64,000 bases of DNA from Microbacterium sp. AG1240 (GCF_003635115.1 NZ_RBXJ01000001.1:496001-560000); one strand, 5' to 3'; positions 18,922 through 27,791 are shown, counted from the stretch's first letter. Program-made: numbers and translations. Notes: generated by a model not told the origin, from the sequence alone.

Positions 18922-19611
18922 ATGGCTGCGGGTAAGACGAACTGGTTCGCGATCTGGGTGAGCGCCGCTGTCGTTGTGGTGATCGTCGCGGTCGGGGGCA
19001 TCGTGTGGTTCTCGAACTCGCAGGCGTCCTCGCCGGGCCCGGCGCCCGAGAGCTCGGCGATCAACGAGGAGACCGGCGCGATCGCGGTCGGAAGCGGTCC
19101 AAATACGGTCGACACGTACGTCGACTTCATGTGCCCGATCTGCAACAACTTCGAGCAGACCTACGGCTCCACGCTCTCGCAGCTCGCCGACGACGGCACC
19201 ATCACCCTCAACATCCACCCGATCTCGATCCTCGACCGCGCCTCGCAGGGCACGGAGTACTCGACGCGCTCGGCGAACGCGATGTACTGCGTCGCGGCGG
19301 ACGATCCGGCCAACGCGCTGCCGTTCCTGCAGGCCCTCTACGAGAACCAGCCGCAGGAGCAGTCCACCGGTCTCGACGACGCGACCCTCACCAGCATCGC
19401 CGAGGGCGTCGGAGCGGGGGAGGGCGTCGCATCCTGCATCACCGACGGCACCTACAGCCGCTACGTCGCCGCGAAGACCCGCGAGACCCCCGTGCAGTCG
19501 GGCGCCGGGGGCATTTCGACCCCGACGATCGTCGTGAACGGTCAGACCCTCACGAACCAGACCGACCTCACGGGTGACCCGCAGGCCGACATCGTCGCCC
19601 GCTTCAGCTGA
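18922..19611 (+). CDS. DsbA-family thioredoxin-like membrane-anchored oxidoreductase
   Basis: The 229-aa protein has an N-terminal membrane helix (about residues 8-30) and an extracytoplasmic thioredoxin/DsbA domain. The active-site motif is DFMCPICNNF and the cis-Pro segment is G-I-S-T-P-T-I-V-V-N-G. Two further cysteines (M-Y-C and A-S-C) are present. It probably forms or isomerises disulfides in exported proteins. It begins 3 bp after map, so it rides on the secY message. A large palindrome starts 1 bp after its stop codon. Confidence 0.9.
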   Translation: MAAGKTNWFAIWVSAAVVVVIVAVGGIVWFSNSQASSPGPAPESSAINEETGAIAVGSGPNTVDTYVDFMCPICNNFEQTYGSTLSQLADDGTITLNIHPISILDRASQGTEYSTRSANAMYCVAADDPANALPFLQALYENQPQEQSTGLDDATLTSIAEGVGAGEGVASCITDGTYSRYVAAKTRETPVQSGAGGISTPTIVVNGQTLTNQTDLTGDPQADIVARFS

Positions 19612-19612
19612 C

Positions 19613-19679
19613 CCGAAACACCATTTCTGGCTGAGACGCCCCGCCTGGCGGCGCGTCTCAGCCGAATTGTGTGTCTCGG
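19613..19679. repeat. 67-bp nested palindrome, module B downstream copy
   Basis: Arms of 27 bp (19613-19639 with 19653-19679, 20 of 27 paired) include a perfect 11-bp inner stem GGCTGAGACGC/GCGTCTCAGCC and outer ends CCGAAACAC/GTGTCTCGG, with a 13-nt loop. It fills the whole gap between the dsbA-like stop (19611) and the stop codon of the converging AbiEi-like gene (19680). It could act as a bidirectional terminator. A related element lies at 20738-20800. Confidence 0.8.
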
Positions 19680-20642
19680 TCACCGGGAGCGCGGATGCGA
19701 TCGAAGTGTCGCGAGCAGCCCCGGCTGCGGGGCATAGAGCTGTGGCAGGCCGGCCGTCAGTAACGCGGTCTGAAGCGGCGTGGCGCGCATGGCATCGCCC
19801 CAGTCCCACCGAGCGAATCCATCGACGTATCGTCGGAGGCGGTCCTCCCGCGTCTTCTCGCGGCGCAGCGCCGACAGGGGATCGCCACCTGCGGCCGTGT
19901 ACTTGGCGTACCCGTCGGATTCCCCGATGACGAGCCATCGCCGCCAGAGGAAGTCGACGCGATCTTCAACGCCTCCGGAGACGAACCGCTGCTGCAGCTC
20001 CGGCTCCGGAAAGCCGAGCCATTCGATCACCGCTCGACTGACGGACTCGCCCGGCGACTCTGCCGTGGGGTCCGCGCGGGGCAGTACCCACTCCACGCGA
20101 GCGCGCCCGCGCCGCGCGGCCTGCGAACGGGAGAGGTCGCGGAGCTCGGCCACGGACAGAGCCGGGCCGGCCTGTCGAAGTACGGCGTCGACGACGGCCA
20201 GCGCGAACGCCGGTGGTAGCACGCGGGCCAGGTCCAGGGCCGTGATGTCTCTCGACGTCATGTACGGGCCGTCGCCCACGATGCGGCGCGAATCGGCGCC
20301 GGTATGCACGAGCACATCGCCGAACCGACGTGAGCGCGTCCGCGCGTGGTCGAAGACATGGATGTCGCGGGGTTCGCCGAAGATCGGCAGCCGTTGCAAC
20401 GCTGCGGCCGACTCGAAACAGAACACGGCGCCAGGGTGGGAGAGAGCGAACGCGTGGACTCGCACGAGGTATCGGTCCCACGGGGCGAGGGTCGCCCACG
20501 CCGCACGATCGACGTAGACACCGGGACGCACGCGCTCGAGCGTCGGCCCGCTCCGTGCGCGGACGTGCGTGAGCTCTTCGTCGGCGCGGGTGATGAACCC
20601 GAGGGGCGAGGAGGCGGCGGGCGGCGAGGTGTGACCGATCAT
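19680..20642 (-). CDS. AbiEi-like/DUF559-like orphan protein (nuclease fold), paralogue B
   Basis: This 320-aa product is homologous to the 5061-6014 protein. The N-terminal half has LERVRPGVYVDRAAW and SRDITALDLARVLPP. The C-terminal half has GESVSRAVIEWLG (Glu199), RVDFLWRRW (Asp230) and IGESDGYAKY (Glu241, Asp243, Lys247). Residue spacing D-F-x-W-x7-E-x-D-G-x2-K-Y is identical in both paralogues, as expected for a PD-(D/E)xK/Vsr-like fold. No partner toxin gene is adjacent. The ATG at 20642 is preferred because the longer frame starts within the upstream palindrome. The gene interrupts the ribosomal cluster between the dsbA-like gene and infA, on the opposite strand. Function is unknown. 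Confidence 0.7.
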   Translation of the reverse strand: MIGHTSPPAASSPLGFITRADEELTHVRARSGPTLERVRPGVYVDRAAWATLAPWDRYLVRVHAFALSHPGAVFCFESAAALQRLPIFGEPRDIHVFDHARTRSRRFGDVLVHTGADSRRIVGDGPYMTSRDITALDLARVLPPAFALAVVDAVLRQAGPALSVAELRDLSRSQAARRGRARVEWVLPRADPTAESPGESVSRAVIEWLGFPEPELQQRFVSGGVEDRVDFLWRRWLVIGESDGYAKYTAAGGDPLSALRREKTREDRLRRYVDGFARWDWGDAMRATPLQTALLTAGLPQLYAPQPGLLATLRSHPRSR

Positions 20643-20737
20643 TCCGACAGCGTGGCCGCCGAAGCGGCTCGGCGGCGGCGCGGATGTCGGGGGTGTGGAT
20701 GGCTCCGTCGGTCCCGTCCCTGGGGAGGACCACCCGC

Positions 20738-20800
20738 GAAACACACCGATCGGCTGAGAAACCACGCCAGGCGGTGAGTGCTGCCCGATCGACGTGTCTC
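20738..20800. repeat. Palindrome, module B upstream copy
   Basis: Arms GAAACACACCGATCGG (20738-20753) and CCGATCGACGTGTCTC (20785-20800) pair at 13 of 16 positions. The interior shares GGCTGAGA and CGCC(T/A)GGCGG with the element at 19613-19679, showing they are diverged copies. It lies about 96 bp upstream of the AbiEi-like start, the same distance as in module A, and ends 23 bp before the infA promoter. Confidence 0.7.
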
Positions 20801-20823
20801 AGGGGCGGCGCGGCGGGGCGAAG

Positions 20824-20852
20824 TTGCCGGAAGGTGACGCGTGGCGTATGCT
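20824..20852 (+). promoter_or_regulatory. Promoter of infA-rpmJ-rpsM-rpsK
   Basis: TTGCCG (20824-20829) and TATGCT (20847-20852) are spaced by 17 bp. Transcription would start near 20859, leaving a leader of about 85 nt before infA. It restarts transcription after the inserted AbiEi-like gene. Confidence 0.65.
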
Positions 20853-20943
20853 CGTTCTTTGGTGCGTTGCGCCTACTTTGGCGTGCTTCTGCACCGACAC
20901 CCATCCACCGCAGACCGACCGGTCTCCAAGTGATAGCGAGTAT

Positions 20944-21165
20944 ATGGCGAAGAAAGACGGTGTCATCGAGATCGAGGGCACAATCTCCGAGGCGCTGCCC
21001 AACGCGATGTTCCGCGTCGAGCTGACCAACGGACACAAGGTGCTCGCCACGATCTCGGGCAAGATGCGACAGAACTACATCCGCATCATCCCCGAAGACC
21101 GCGTCGTCGTAGAGCTGAGCCCCTACGACCTCACGCGCGGTCGAATCGTCTACCGCTACCGCTAG
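20944..21165 (+). CDS. infA: Translation initiation factor IF-1
   Basis: The 73-aa single OB-fold protein reads [20 protein letters not shown] and ends [11 protein letters not shown]-1 occupies the A site of the 30S subunit during initiation. ATG 20944 gives the universal N-terminus; the longer frame is upstream leader. No clear Shine-Dalgarno is visible. The order infA-rpmJ-rpsM-rpsK-rpoA-rplQ is standard for Actinobacteria. Confidence 0.97.
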   Translation: MAKKDGVIEIEGTISEALPNAMFRVELTNGHKVLATISGKMRQNYIRIIPEDRVVVELSPYDLTRGRIVYRYR

Positions 21166-21229
21166 GCCGGTCGAGAAGTAACGTCCCCGTGCCGCGGTGC
21201 GGGGAACGAAGACAGCGAAGCAGGAAATC

Positions 21230-21346
21230 ATGAAGGTAAACCCCAGCGTCAAGCCCATCTGCGACCACTGCAAGGTCATCCGCCGTCACGGCCGGGTGAT
21301 GGTGATCTGCAAGAGCAACCCGCGTCACAAGCAGCGCCAGGGCTGA
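21230..21346 (+). CDS. rpmJ: 50S ribosomal protein L36 (zinc-type)
   Basis: This short gene encodes 38 aa, [19 protein letters not shown] and onward. It has the C-x2-C pair (CDHC), the third Cys (M-V-I-C) and the His (N-P-R-H-K-Q) that bind zinc in the C+ form of L36. AGGAAA lies just before ATG 21230. Confidence 0.96.
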   Translation: MKVNPSVKPICDHCKVIRRHGRVMVICKSNPRHKQRQG

Positions 21347-21543
21347 CGGATGCTGCGCCAGGCCGTCTCACCGCCGCCTGCGCCGCACCTCGAAACTCGC
21401 AACTGAATACACACCGGCAGGATCAGATCCTCCGCCATCGGCCCTTCGACCAGCTCGAAGACCGAGGACGGAGGTGACACCTCGGGCGGAGGCCCGGGCA
21501 CCGATCCTGCTCCACACCTCCACAACACTCCTAGGAGAGTCGC

Positions 21544-21918
21544 ATGGCACGTCTCGCCGGCGTAGACATCCCGCGTGACAAGCGCGTGGTCATCGCCCTG
21601 ACCTACATCTACGGCGTTGGCCGTACCCGTTCCGACGAGATCCTCACGGCGACGGGCATCAGCCCCGACATCCGTGTGAAGGACCTCACCGACGACCAGC
21701 TGATCGCGCTGCGCGATCACATCGAGGCCGCCTACAAGGTCGAGGGTGACCTCCGCCGTGAGGTCGCCGCCGACATCCGCCGCAAGGTCGAGATCGGCTC
21801 GTACGAGGGCATCCGCCACCGTCGCGGTCTTCCCGTGCGCGGACAGCGCACCAAGACGAACGCTCGCACCCGCAAGGGCCCGAAGCGCACCGTCGCCGGC
21901 AAGAAGAAGGCGCGCTAG
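21544..21918 (+). CDS. rpsM: 30S ribosomal protein S13
   Basis: The 124-aa S13 starts [20 protein letters not shown] and carries the C-terminal signature [15 protein letters not shown]. It contacts P-site tRNA and the S19 head region. CTAGGAGAG precedes the ATG. The 197-bp leader before it has small hairpins (for example CTTCGACCAGCTCGAAG near 21446) but no clear promoter. Confidence 0.98.
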   Translation: MARLAGVDIPRDKRVVIALTYIYGVGRTRSDEILTATGISPDIRVKDLTDDQLIALRDHIEAAYKVEGDLRREVAADIRRKVEIGSYEGIRHRRGLPVRGQRTKTNARTRKGPKRTVAGKKKAR

Positions 21919-21950
21919 GCCTGCGCCGGCGCTGAGGTTTCAGGAGAATC

Positions 21951-22349
21951 ATGGCTACCCCCAAGTCCGCAGCGCGCAAGCCGCGCCGCAAGGAGAAGAA
22001 GAACATCGCGCTGGGCCACGCCCACATCAAGTCGACGTTCAACAACACGATCGTTTCGATCACCGACCCCTCGGGTGCGGTCATCAGCTGGGCATCGTCC
22101 GGCGGCGTGGGCTTCAAGGGCTCGCGCAAGTCGACGCCCTTCGCCGCAGGTCTGGCCGCCGAGTCGGCCGCCCGCCAGGCGCAGGAGCACGGCGTGAAGA
22201 AGGTCGACGTCTTCGTGAAGGGTCCGGGCTCCGGCCGCGAGACCGCGATCCGTTCGCTCACGGCCGCCGGCCTCGAGGTCGGATCGATCCAGGACGTCAC
22301 CCCGCAGGCGCACAACGGCTGCCGCCCGCCGAAGCGCCGTCGCGTCTGA
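21951..22349 (+). CDS. rpsK: 30S ribosomal protein S11
   Basis: The 132-aa S11 has the [20 protein letters not shown] segment and the C-terminal [16 protein letters not shown]. It forms the 30S platform near the mRNA exit. A perfect hairpin terminator begins 15 bp after its stop, separating it from rpoA. Confidence 0.98.
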   Translation: MATPKSAARKPRRKEKKNIALGHAHIKSTFNNTIVSITDPSGAVISWASSGGVGFKGSRKSTPFAAGLAAESAARQAQEHGVKKVDVFVKGPGSGRETAIRSLTAAGLEVGSIQDVTPQAHNGCRPPKRRRV

Positions 22350-22363
22350 CACCCGTCGACCGT

Positions 22364-22401
22364 GGATGCTGCGGCCACCCGTTTCGGTGGCCGCAGCATC
22401 C
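22364..22401 (+). terminator. Perfect 16-bp hairpin between rpsK and rpoA
   Basis: GGATGCTGCGGCCACC (22364-22379) pairs perfectly with 22386-22401 around a 6-nt loop. The outer nine bases of the arms are the over-represented 9-mer GGATGCTGC and its complement. There is no T-run. It probably reduces read-through into rpoA. Confidence 0.65.
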
Positions 22402-22473
22402 GCTCGACCACAACTCAATACCTCACCCATTGCACGTGTCATATAGCGGATACGTGATCGAAAGGAACACATC

Positions 22474-23463
22474 GTGCTTATCGCACAGCGTCCCACTCTG
22501 ACCGAGGAGAAGGTCGGGGAGTTCCGCAGCCGTTTCATCATCGAGCCGCTCGAGCCCGGCTTCGGTTACACGATCGGCAACGCCCTGCGTCGCAGCCTCC
22601 TCTCGTCGATCCCCGGTGCAGCCGTCACCAGCATCCGTATCGACGGAGTGCTGCACGAGTTCAGCACCATCCCGGGTGTGAAAGAGGACGTCACCGAGAT
22701 CATCCTCAACATCAAGCAGCTCGTCGTCTCGAGCGAGCGCGATGAGCCCATCACGGCATACCTGCGCAAGACCGGCTCCGGCGAGGTCACCGCGGCCGAC
22801 ATCTCCGCCCCCGCCGGCGTCGAGGTGCACAACCCCGAGCTCGTCATCGCGACCCTGAACGACACCGCGAAGTTCGAGCTCGAGCTGACGATCGAGCGCG
22901 GCCGCGGATACGTGTCGGCCACCCAGAACCGCAACGAGTACGCCGAGGCCGGCCAGGTGCCGATCGACTCGATCTACTCGCCCGTGCTGAAGGTCAGCTA
23001 CCGCGTCGAGGCGACTCGTGCCGGTGAGCGCACCGACTTCGACAAGCTCATCCTCGATGTCGAGTCGAAGTCGTCCATCGCCCCGCGTGACGCGGTCGCG
23101 TCGGCCGGTCGTACGCTGACCGAGCTGTTCGGCCTCGCTCGCGAGCTGAACGTCGAGGCCGAGGGCATCGAGATCGGCCCCGCGCCGGTCGAGACCGTCC
23201 TCTCGAACGAGCTGTCGATGCCGATCGAAGACCTCGACCTCTCGGTCCGTTCGTACAACTGCCTGAAGCGCGAGGGCATCAACACGGTGTCCGAGCTCGT
23301 CGCCCTCTCGGAGACGCAGCTGATGAACATCCGCAACTTCGGTCAGAAGTCGGTCGACGAGGTTCGTGACAAGCTCACGTCGCTCGGACTGTCGCTCAAG
23401 GATTCGGTGCCCGGTTTCGACGGCGCCCAGTTCTACAGCGGCTACGACGACGAGACCGTCTGA
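22474..23463 (+). CDS. rpoA: DNA-directed RNA polymerase subunit alpha
   Basis: The 329-aa alpha subunit has both domains: the assembly domain ([20 protein letters not shown]) and the C-terminal domain ([19 protein letters not shown]), which binds UP elements and activators. GTG 22474 follows GAAAGGAA. An AT-richer stretch (CATATAGCGG near 22439) lies upstream, but no convincing -35/-10 pair was found. rplQ follows after 38 bp. Confidence 0.98.
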   Translation: MLIAQRPTLTEEKVGEFRSRFIIEPLEPGFGYTIGNALRRSLLSSIPGAAVTSIRIDGVLHEFSTIPGVKEDVTEIILNIKQLVVSSERDEPITAYLRKTGSGEVTAADISAPAGVEVHNPELVIATLNDTAKFELELTIERGRGYVSATQNRNEYAEAGQVPIDSIYSPVLKVSYRVEATRAGERTDFDKLILDVESKSSIAPRDAVASAGRTLTELFGLARELNVEAEGIEIGPAPVETVLSNELSMPIEDLDLSVRSYNCLKREGINTVSELVALSETQLMNIRNFGQKSVDEVRDKLTSLGLSLKDSVPGFDGAQFYSGYDDETV

Positions 23464-23501
23464 TCCCGGCTTCCGCCTCGATTCCACTGGAGTAAATCAC
23501 T

Positions 23502-24062
23502 ATGCCCAAGCCCACGAAGGGTCCCCGCCTCGGCGGCGGTCCGGCCCACGAGCGTCTCCTGCTGGCGAACCTCGCCGCGGCACTGTTCACGCACAAGTCG
23601 ATTCAGACGACCGAGACGAAGGCCAAGCGCCTGCGTCCGCTCGCTGAGCGGCTCATCACGTTCGGCAAGCGCGGCGACCTGCACGCGCGTCGTCGCGTGC
23701 TGAGCGTCATCGGTGACAAGGACGTCGTTCACACGCTCTTCACCGAGATCGCGCCCCTGGTCGCCGAGCGACAGGGCGGCTACACCCGCATCACGAAGAT
23801 CGGCAACCGCAAGGGCGACAACGCCCCCATGGCCGTGATCGAGCTCGTTCTCGAGCCCGTCACGCCGAAGGCGGGCTCGGCGAAGCGCACGGCTCCGGCC
23901 GCTGCCGCCCCGGTCGAGGAGCCCGTCGAAGACGAGGCCACCGTCGCCGACGCGGATGCTGCGGACGACGCGGCCGCCGACGCAGGCTCGGAGTCGCCCG
24001 AAGAAGGCGCCGCAGCCGAGGCTGCCGCCGACGACGCGGTCGTCGAGGACGACAAGAAGTAA
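23502..24062 (+). CDS. rplQ: 50S ribosomal protein L17 with acidic C-terminal tail
   Basis: The L17 core (residues 1 to about 120) has [20 protein letters not shown] and [15 protein letters not shown]. After it comes an Ala/Glu/Asp-rich tail of about 65 residues (186 aa in all, against about 120 in the core family). The tail is low complexity and typical of actinobacterial L17. It is the last gene of the ribosomal cluster and is followed by a strong hairpin. Confidence 0.97.
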   Translation: MPKPTKGPRLGGGPAHERLLLANLAAALFTHKSIQTTETKAKRLRPLAERLITFGKRGDLHARRRVLSVIGDKDVVHTLFTEIAPLVAERQGGYTRITKIGNRKGDNAPMAVIELVLEPVTPKAGSAKRTAPAAAAPVEEPVEDEATVADADAADDAAADAGSESPEEGAAAEAAADDAVVEDDKK

Positions 24063-24084
24063 GACCCCGCCGGATCCCCGGCAA

Positions 24085-24122
24085 CGAACGGCCCGCGCAT
24101 CGCGAGATGCGCGGGCCGTTCG
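24085..24122. terminator. Terminator after rplQ (17-bp stem, GNRA loop)
   Basis: A perfect 17-bp stem (24085-24101 with 24106-24122; CGAACGGCCCGCGCATC) closes a GCGA tetraloop, 22 bp after the rplQ stop. It ends the alpha operon and, on the other strand, the converging acyltransferase gene whose stop is at 24134. Confidence 0.85.
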
Positions 24123-24133
24123 GCGTTCCGGGC

Positions 24134-26029
24134 TCAGTTGCTCCCCAGCAGGCGCCGGTTGAGCTCGTAGCTGCGCAGATCCAGTGCGTACTGGCGGTCG
24201 AGCCGGTCCTTCTGCGCGGTGTCGACGGCCGCGGCGACCGTGTCGGCGAAGATGCGCCCTCCCGCGGATCCGGGGTGGATGCGATCGCCGGCGAGAAGGT
24301 CCTCGTGCGGGCCGATCGCCCCCGACCAGTCCGCGAGCTCGACCGTGGGGTAGTCGGCGGCGAAGGTCTGCAGCTCGGCGTTGACCCCGGCGATCCAGTC
24401 TCGCGGCGCGTGGGCGTTCACGACGACGAGCTCGCGGTCGGGTCCCACGATCCGCTCGATCTCTTCGAGCGTGCCGCGCTCGATCGCCCCGTTGGTTCCG
24501 AGGGCGACGACGACGTACCGGCGCAGCTGACCGGCGGAGGCGAGCTGTTCGAGGATGCCCGGTCCGGCCCACATCGAGCGGGAGACCGCCGCATCCACCT
24601 GGATTCCGGGGAAGCGCTCGACCAGCGCGGGTGCGGAGGCGAGCATGACGGAGTCGCCCACGGCCGTGATCTCCGCGCCCCCGACGGGCGTGGGCGCCGG
24701 CGTCGGTACGGGGAGAGGGGCGGCCGTGGCTGCGGCGCCGGGCTGCGTGCCCTGCGCGTCGTTGAGAGCGTCGATGCCCGCCTGCACCGCGGATTCGGCG
24801 GAGGTCTCGGCGGGGGCCGCGGCGATGGCGGCCGTCGTTCCTCCGAGCACGAGCAGCAGGGCGCCGGCGGCGGCCACCGCACGCAGCCGGCGCTGGGGCG
24901 ATCCTCGGAGCGCGCTCCAGGCCGCCCTCGCGGCGCCTCGGAAGCCCCGCCGGCGCACGGGGGCCTCCCACAGGCGGTACGACAGCTCGGCGGCGACGAC
25001 GGTCACGGCGAGCGTCACCACGGCGATGCTCAGCGGCACCGCGGCGGGTGTGACCCCCGAGGTCGCGGTGAGGAGCACGAGCACGGGCCAGTGCCACAGG
25101 TAGAGGCCGTAGGAGCGGTCGCCGATCCACCGCAGCGGTGCGACGTCGAGGCATCGGCCGAGCACCGACCCCGGCCAGGTCGCGGCGGTGATGACCGCGG
25201 CGGTGAGCACGCTCGCGGCGAGCATCGCACCGGGGAACGTCGTCGCGGAGTCGGTGGCGGGGAGGACGGCCACGACGAGGAGCGCGGCGAGGGCGACCAC
25301 GCCGGCGGAACCGACGAGCGTCTTCGCGCGGCGTCGCAGCATCCACGACGGCGGTTCGGCCAGGGCCGCCCGCAGGACGAGCGCCAGAGCCACACCGATG
25401 AGGATGCCGAACGCGTGGGTGTCGGTGCCGAAGTAGGCGCGCGTGAGGTCGCCGCCGCCGATCACCTGCGCCATCCAGGCCGCCGACGCGCCGGCGGCCA
25501 GGAGCACCACGGCGACCCGCACGACGCGGGAGCGTACGAGCAGGAGGAGCGGAAGCACCACCGGCCACAGCACGTAGAACTGCTCCTCGACGGCGAGCGA
25601 CCAGAGATTGCGGAAGAGTTCGGGCGACGTCGCGGCGAAGTAGTCGGAGCCCCCGGCGATCGACACCCAGTTGTAGCCGAAGGTCGCCGCACCGAGGATC
25701 TGCGCCCCCATGCGCGCGAGCACGTCGCCCCCGACCAGCCAGGCGGCGCTCGCGCAGACGGTCACCACGAGAAGGAGCGCGGGCGCCAGCCGCCTCGCGC
25801 GGCGCGTCCAGAAGGCACGCAGGCTGATGCGTCCCGCCGTCCGGTGCTCGACGAGCAGGAGCGAGGTGATGAGGAAACCGCTGATGACGAAGAACACGTC
25901 GACGCCGACGAAGCCGCCCGCGAAGACCCACCCCGGGAAGAGGTGGTACACGATCACGAGGGCGACGGCGATGGCACGCATACCGTCGAGACCCGCGTAG
26001 CGGGCAGGGCGTGGCGGACGTTCTGTCAT
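24134..26029 (-). CDS. Acyltransferase-3 / SGNH-hydrolase fusion (OatA-like)
   Basis: The 631-aa protein starts with an acyltransferase-3 membrane domain of about ten helices (GLDGMRAIAVALVIVYHLFPG; FFVISGFLITSLLLVEH; the SYGLYLWHWP motif). A Pro/Ala-rich linker and an extracellular SGNH domain follow, with GDSVMLASAP containing the nucleophile Ser, GTNGA, and D-R-I-H-P near the end (catalytic Asp-His). This architecture matches peptidoglycan O-acetyltransferase OatA and exopolysaccharide acyltransferases; which glycan is modified is unknown. It is transcribed divergently from truA, with a putative -10 TAGACT at 26065-26070 on this strand. Confidence 0.9.
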   Translation of the reverse strand: MTERPPRPARYAGLDGMRAIAVALVIVYHLFPGWVFAGGFVGVDVFFVISGFLITSLLLVEHRTAGRISLRAFWTRRARRLAPALLLVVTVCASAAWLVGGDVLARMGAQILGAATFGYNWVSIAGGSDYFAATSPELFRNLWSLAVEEQFYVLWPVVLPLLLLVRSRVVRVAVVLLAAGASAAWMAQVIGGGDLTRAYFGTDTHAFGILIGVALALVLRAALAEPPSWMLRRRAKTLVGSAGVVALAALLVVAVLPATDSATTFPGAMLAASVLTAAVITAATWPGSVLGRCLDVAPLRWIGDRSYGLYLWHWPVLVLLTATSGVTPAAVPLSIAVVTLAVTVVAAELSYRLWEAPVRRRGFRGAARAAWSALRGSPQRRLRAVAAAGALLLVLGGTTAAIAAAPAETSAESAVQAGIDALNDAQGTQPGAAATAAPLPVPTPAPTPVGGAEITAVGDSVMLASAPALVERFPGIQVDAAVSRSMWAGPGILEQLASAGQLRRYVVVALGTNGAIERGTLEEIERIVGPDRELVVVNAHAPRDWIAGVNAELQTFAADYPTVELADWSGAIGPHEDLLAGDRIHPGSAGGRIFADTVAAAVDTAQKDRLDRQYALDLRSYELNRRLLGSN

Positions 26030-26064
26030 GGGCGGGGGGAGGCTCCGAGACTCGCGGACATGCC

Positions 26065-26070
26065 AGTCTA
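26065..26070 (-). promoter_or_regulatory. Putative -10 for the acyltransferase gene
   Basis: TAGACT on the minus strand, 36 bp before the ATG, lies in the 72-bp divergent region shared with truA. No clear -35 was identified. Confidence 0.4.
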
Positions 26071-26089
26071 AACAGGCCGGCGGGACGCA

Positions 26090-26095
26090 TAGGCT
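26090..26095 (+). promoter_or_regulatory. -10 of a leaderless truA transcript
   Basis: TAGGCT ends 6 nt before the GTG start codon, the geometry expected when transcription begins at the start codon itself. It supports the 26102 start, which has no Shine-Dalgarno. Confidence 0.6.
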
Positions 26096-26101
26096 GGGTC
26101 G

Positions 26102-26953
26102 GTGCGGATCCGTCTCGACATCGCCTACGACGGCACCGCGTTCCGCGGATGGGCCCGGCAGCCCGGTCTTCGCACCGTGCAGGGCACGCTCGAAGACGCG
26201 CTCGCGCGCATCGTGGGCGGCGCGCCACGGCTCGTCGTCGCCGGGCGGACCGACGCCGGCGTGCACGCCACCGGCCAGGTCGCGCACCTCGACCTGGATC
26301 CCGAACAGGTGCGGCGCCTCCCGCGGGGGAGGGGCGCGGCGGCCCCCGAGCCCGACGAGGCTGCGACGGCACTGGCGGGTCGCGTGCGCGGCGTGCTCGG
26401 CGCCTACCCCGACGTGACCGTCCGGTCTACCGCGGTCGCTCCGGAGGGGTTCGACGCGCGTTTCTCGGCCGTCTGGCGTCGCTACGAGTACCGGATCGCC
26501 GACGGTGCCGCTCGGTACGAGCCGCTCGAACGCCTGCGCACGACGAGCGTCCGGGGGGCGCTCGATGTGAGGAGCATGGATGCTGCGGCGCGCTCACTCA
26601 TCGGACTCCACGACTTCGCGGCCTACTGCAAGCCCCGAGACGAGGCGACGACGATCCGCACCCTGCTCGAGTTCGACTGGCGCCGCACCGATGACGGGGT
26701 GCTTCTCGCGCACGTGAGGGCGGACGCGTTCTGCCACAGCATGGTGCGCGCCCTCGTGGGGGCCTGCGTCGCGGTCGGGGAGGGGCGGCTCGGCGTCGAC
26801 GAGGTGGTGTCGATCCGCGACGGGGCGGTGCGCACCAGCGAGACCAAGGTGCTCGCCGCCCGCGGCCTGACGCTCACCGCGGTGGGCTATCCGGCGGCCG
26901 ACCTGCTCGCTGATCGGGCCGAGCAGACGCGCCGCCGCCGAGACCAGGAGTGA
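26102..26953 (+). CDS. truA: tRNA pseudouridine(38-40) synthase TruA
   Basis: This 283-aa synthase modifies U38-40 of tRNA anticodon arms. It starts RIRLDIAYDGTAFRGWARQ, contains the catalytic-Asp motif AGRTDAGVHA and the C-terminal M-V-R-A-L-V-G segment. An insertion of about 20 residues rich in Arg, Gly and Ala (near residue 75) is actinobacteria-like. In many Actinobacteria truA follows rplQ directly; here an oppositely oriented acyltransferase gene separates them. GTG 26102 appears to be leaderless. Confidence 0.95.
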   Translation: MRIRLDIAYDGTAFRGWARQPGLRTVQGTLEDALARIVGGAPRLVVAGRTDAGVHATGQVAHLDLDPEQVRRLPRGRGAAAPEPDEAATALAGRVRGVLGAYPDVTVRSTAVAPEGFDARFSAVWRRYEYRIADGAARYEPLERLRTTSVRGALDVRSMDAAARSLIGLHDFAAYCKPRDEATTIRTLLEFDWRRTDDGVLLAHVRADAFCHSMVRALVGACVAVGEGRLGVDEVVSIRDGAVRTSETKVLAARGLTLTAVGYPAADLLADRAEQTRRRRDQE

Positions 26954-27029
26954 GCGCCGCGTCGATCGACGGCGAGCCGGTGTCAACCTGGCCCGGCCCC
27001 ATGGTTCGTGTGCCTAGGCTGTACCCGCT

Positions 27030-27731
27030 ATGAAGGTCATCTCCTACAACCTGCGCAAGCACCGCGCGGCTACCGAGCTCGCCGAGCTCGTCGAGGCCCA
27101 CGGGGCCGACGTCCTCTGCCTGCAGGAGTGCGACACGACGGGCCTCCCCGCCGAGATCGCCGGTCTCCGCCTGGCCGAGGCCACGCAGCGCAACCGGCTC
27201 GGTCTGGCCGTCTACTACCGGGCGAACACCTTCCGCGCCGTCGAGGTGCGTTCCCTCGCGTTGAAGAAGTCGCTCCACGACTACGTGCTCAAGCCCGCCG
27301 AGGAGCGGATGCTGGCGGTGCGGTTGTTCGACATCGACCACGGGCGCGAGATCATCGTGGCCTCGTTCCACGCGGCGCCGCTGACGGCGCTGAACTCACT
27401 GCGACGCCACCAGATCCGCACGGCGCTGTCGGCCCTGCAGAACCTGGGGGAGGGGCTGCCGACGCTCATGGTCGGCGATTACAACTACCCCGTCTTCAAG
27501 GAGTACCTCGGGCAGAAGATCCGCGCGCAGGGCTACGAGCTGACACTGAGCGACGCGCGCACCTACACCAGGTACCGGTTCTTCCGAGGGCACTACGACT
27601 TCGCGACGTCATCGGGATTCGACATCGAACGCATCCGTACGCTACCCCAGGGGTTGTCGGACCACCTCCCGATCCTCATCACGGCGAAGGTGTCGGACTC
27701 TCACGCCCCCGTCGGCGACGACGCAGCCTGA
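27030..27731 (+). CDS. Endonuclease/exonuclease/phosphatase (EEP) family protein
   Basis: The 233-aa protein has the EEP metal-site motifs: S-Y-N-L-R-K-H-R at the start, C-L-Q-E-C-D (metal Glu), V-G-D-Y-N-Y-P (Asp/Asn) and the terminal LSDHLPI (Asp-His). No signal peptide is visible, so it is likely cytoplasmic. Substrate cannot be told from sequence; relatives cleave DNA, nucleotides or phospho-lipids. TAGGCT lies 9 bp before the ATG. It converges with the LPATG protein gene. Confidence 0.85.
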   Translation: MKVISYNLRKHRAATELAELVEAHGADVLCLQECDTTGLPAEIAGLRLAEATQRNRLGLAVYYRANTFRAVEVRSLALKKSLHDYVLKPAEERMLAVRLFDIDHGREIIVASFHAAPLTALNSLRRHQIRTALSALQNLGEGLPTLMVGDYNYPVFKEYLGQKIRAQGYELTLSDARTYTRYRFFRGHYDFATSSGFDIERIRTLPQGLSDHLPILITAKVSDSHAPVGDDAA

Positions 27732-27742
27732 CCGCGGCAACG

Positions 27743-27776
27743 AGAAAGGGCCGCCCGTTTCCGGACGACCCCTTCT
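27743..27776. terminator. Imperfect hairpin between converging genes
   Basis: AGAAAGGGCCGCCCG (27743-27757) pairs imperfectly with 27761-27776, allowing G-T pairs, in the 60-bp gap between the EEP gene and the LPATG gene. It may be a bidirectional terminator. Confidence 0.5.
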
Positions 27777-27791
27777 GCGAACCGCTGTGTC

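Noticed and set aside
22430..22444. TTGCAC/TATAGC as the rpoA promoter
   Set aside because: The spacing is about 6 bp, far too short for a sigma-70-type promoter.
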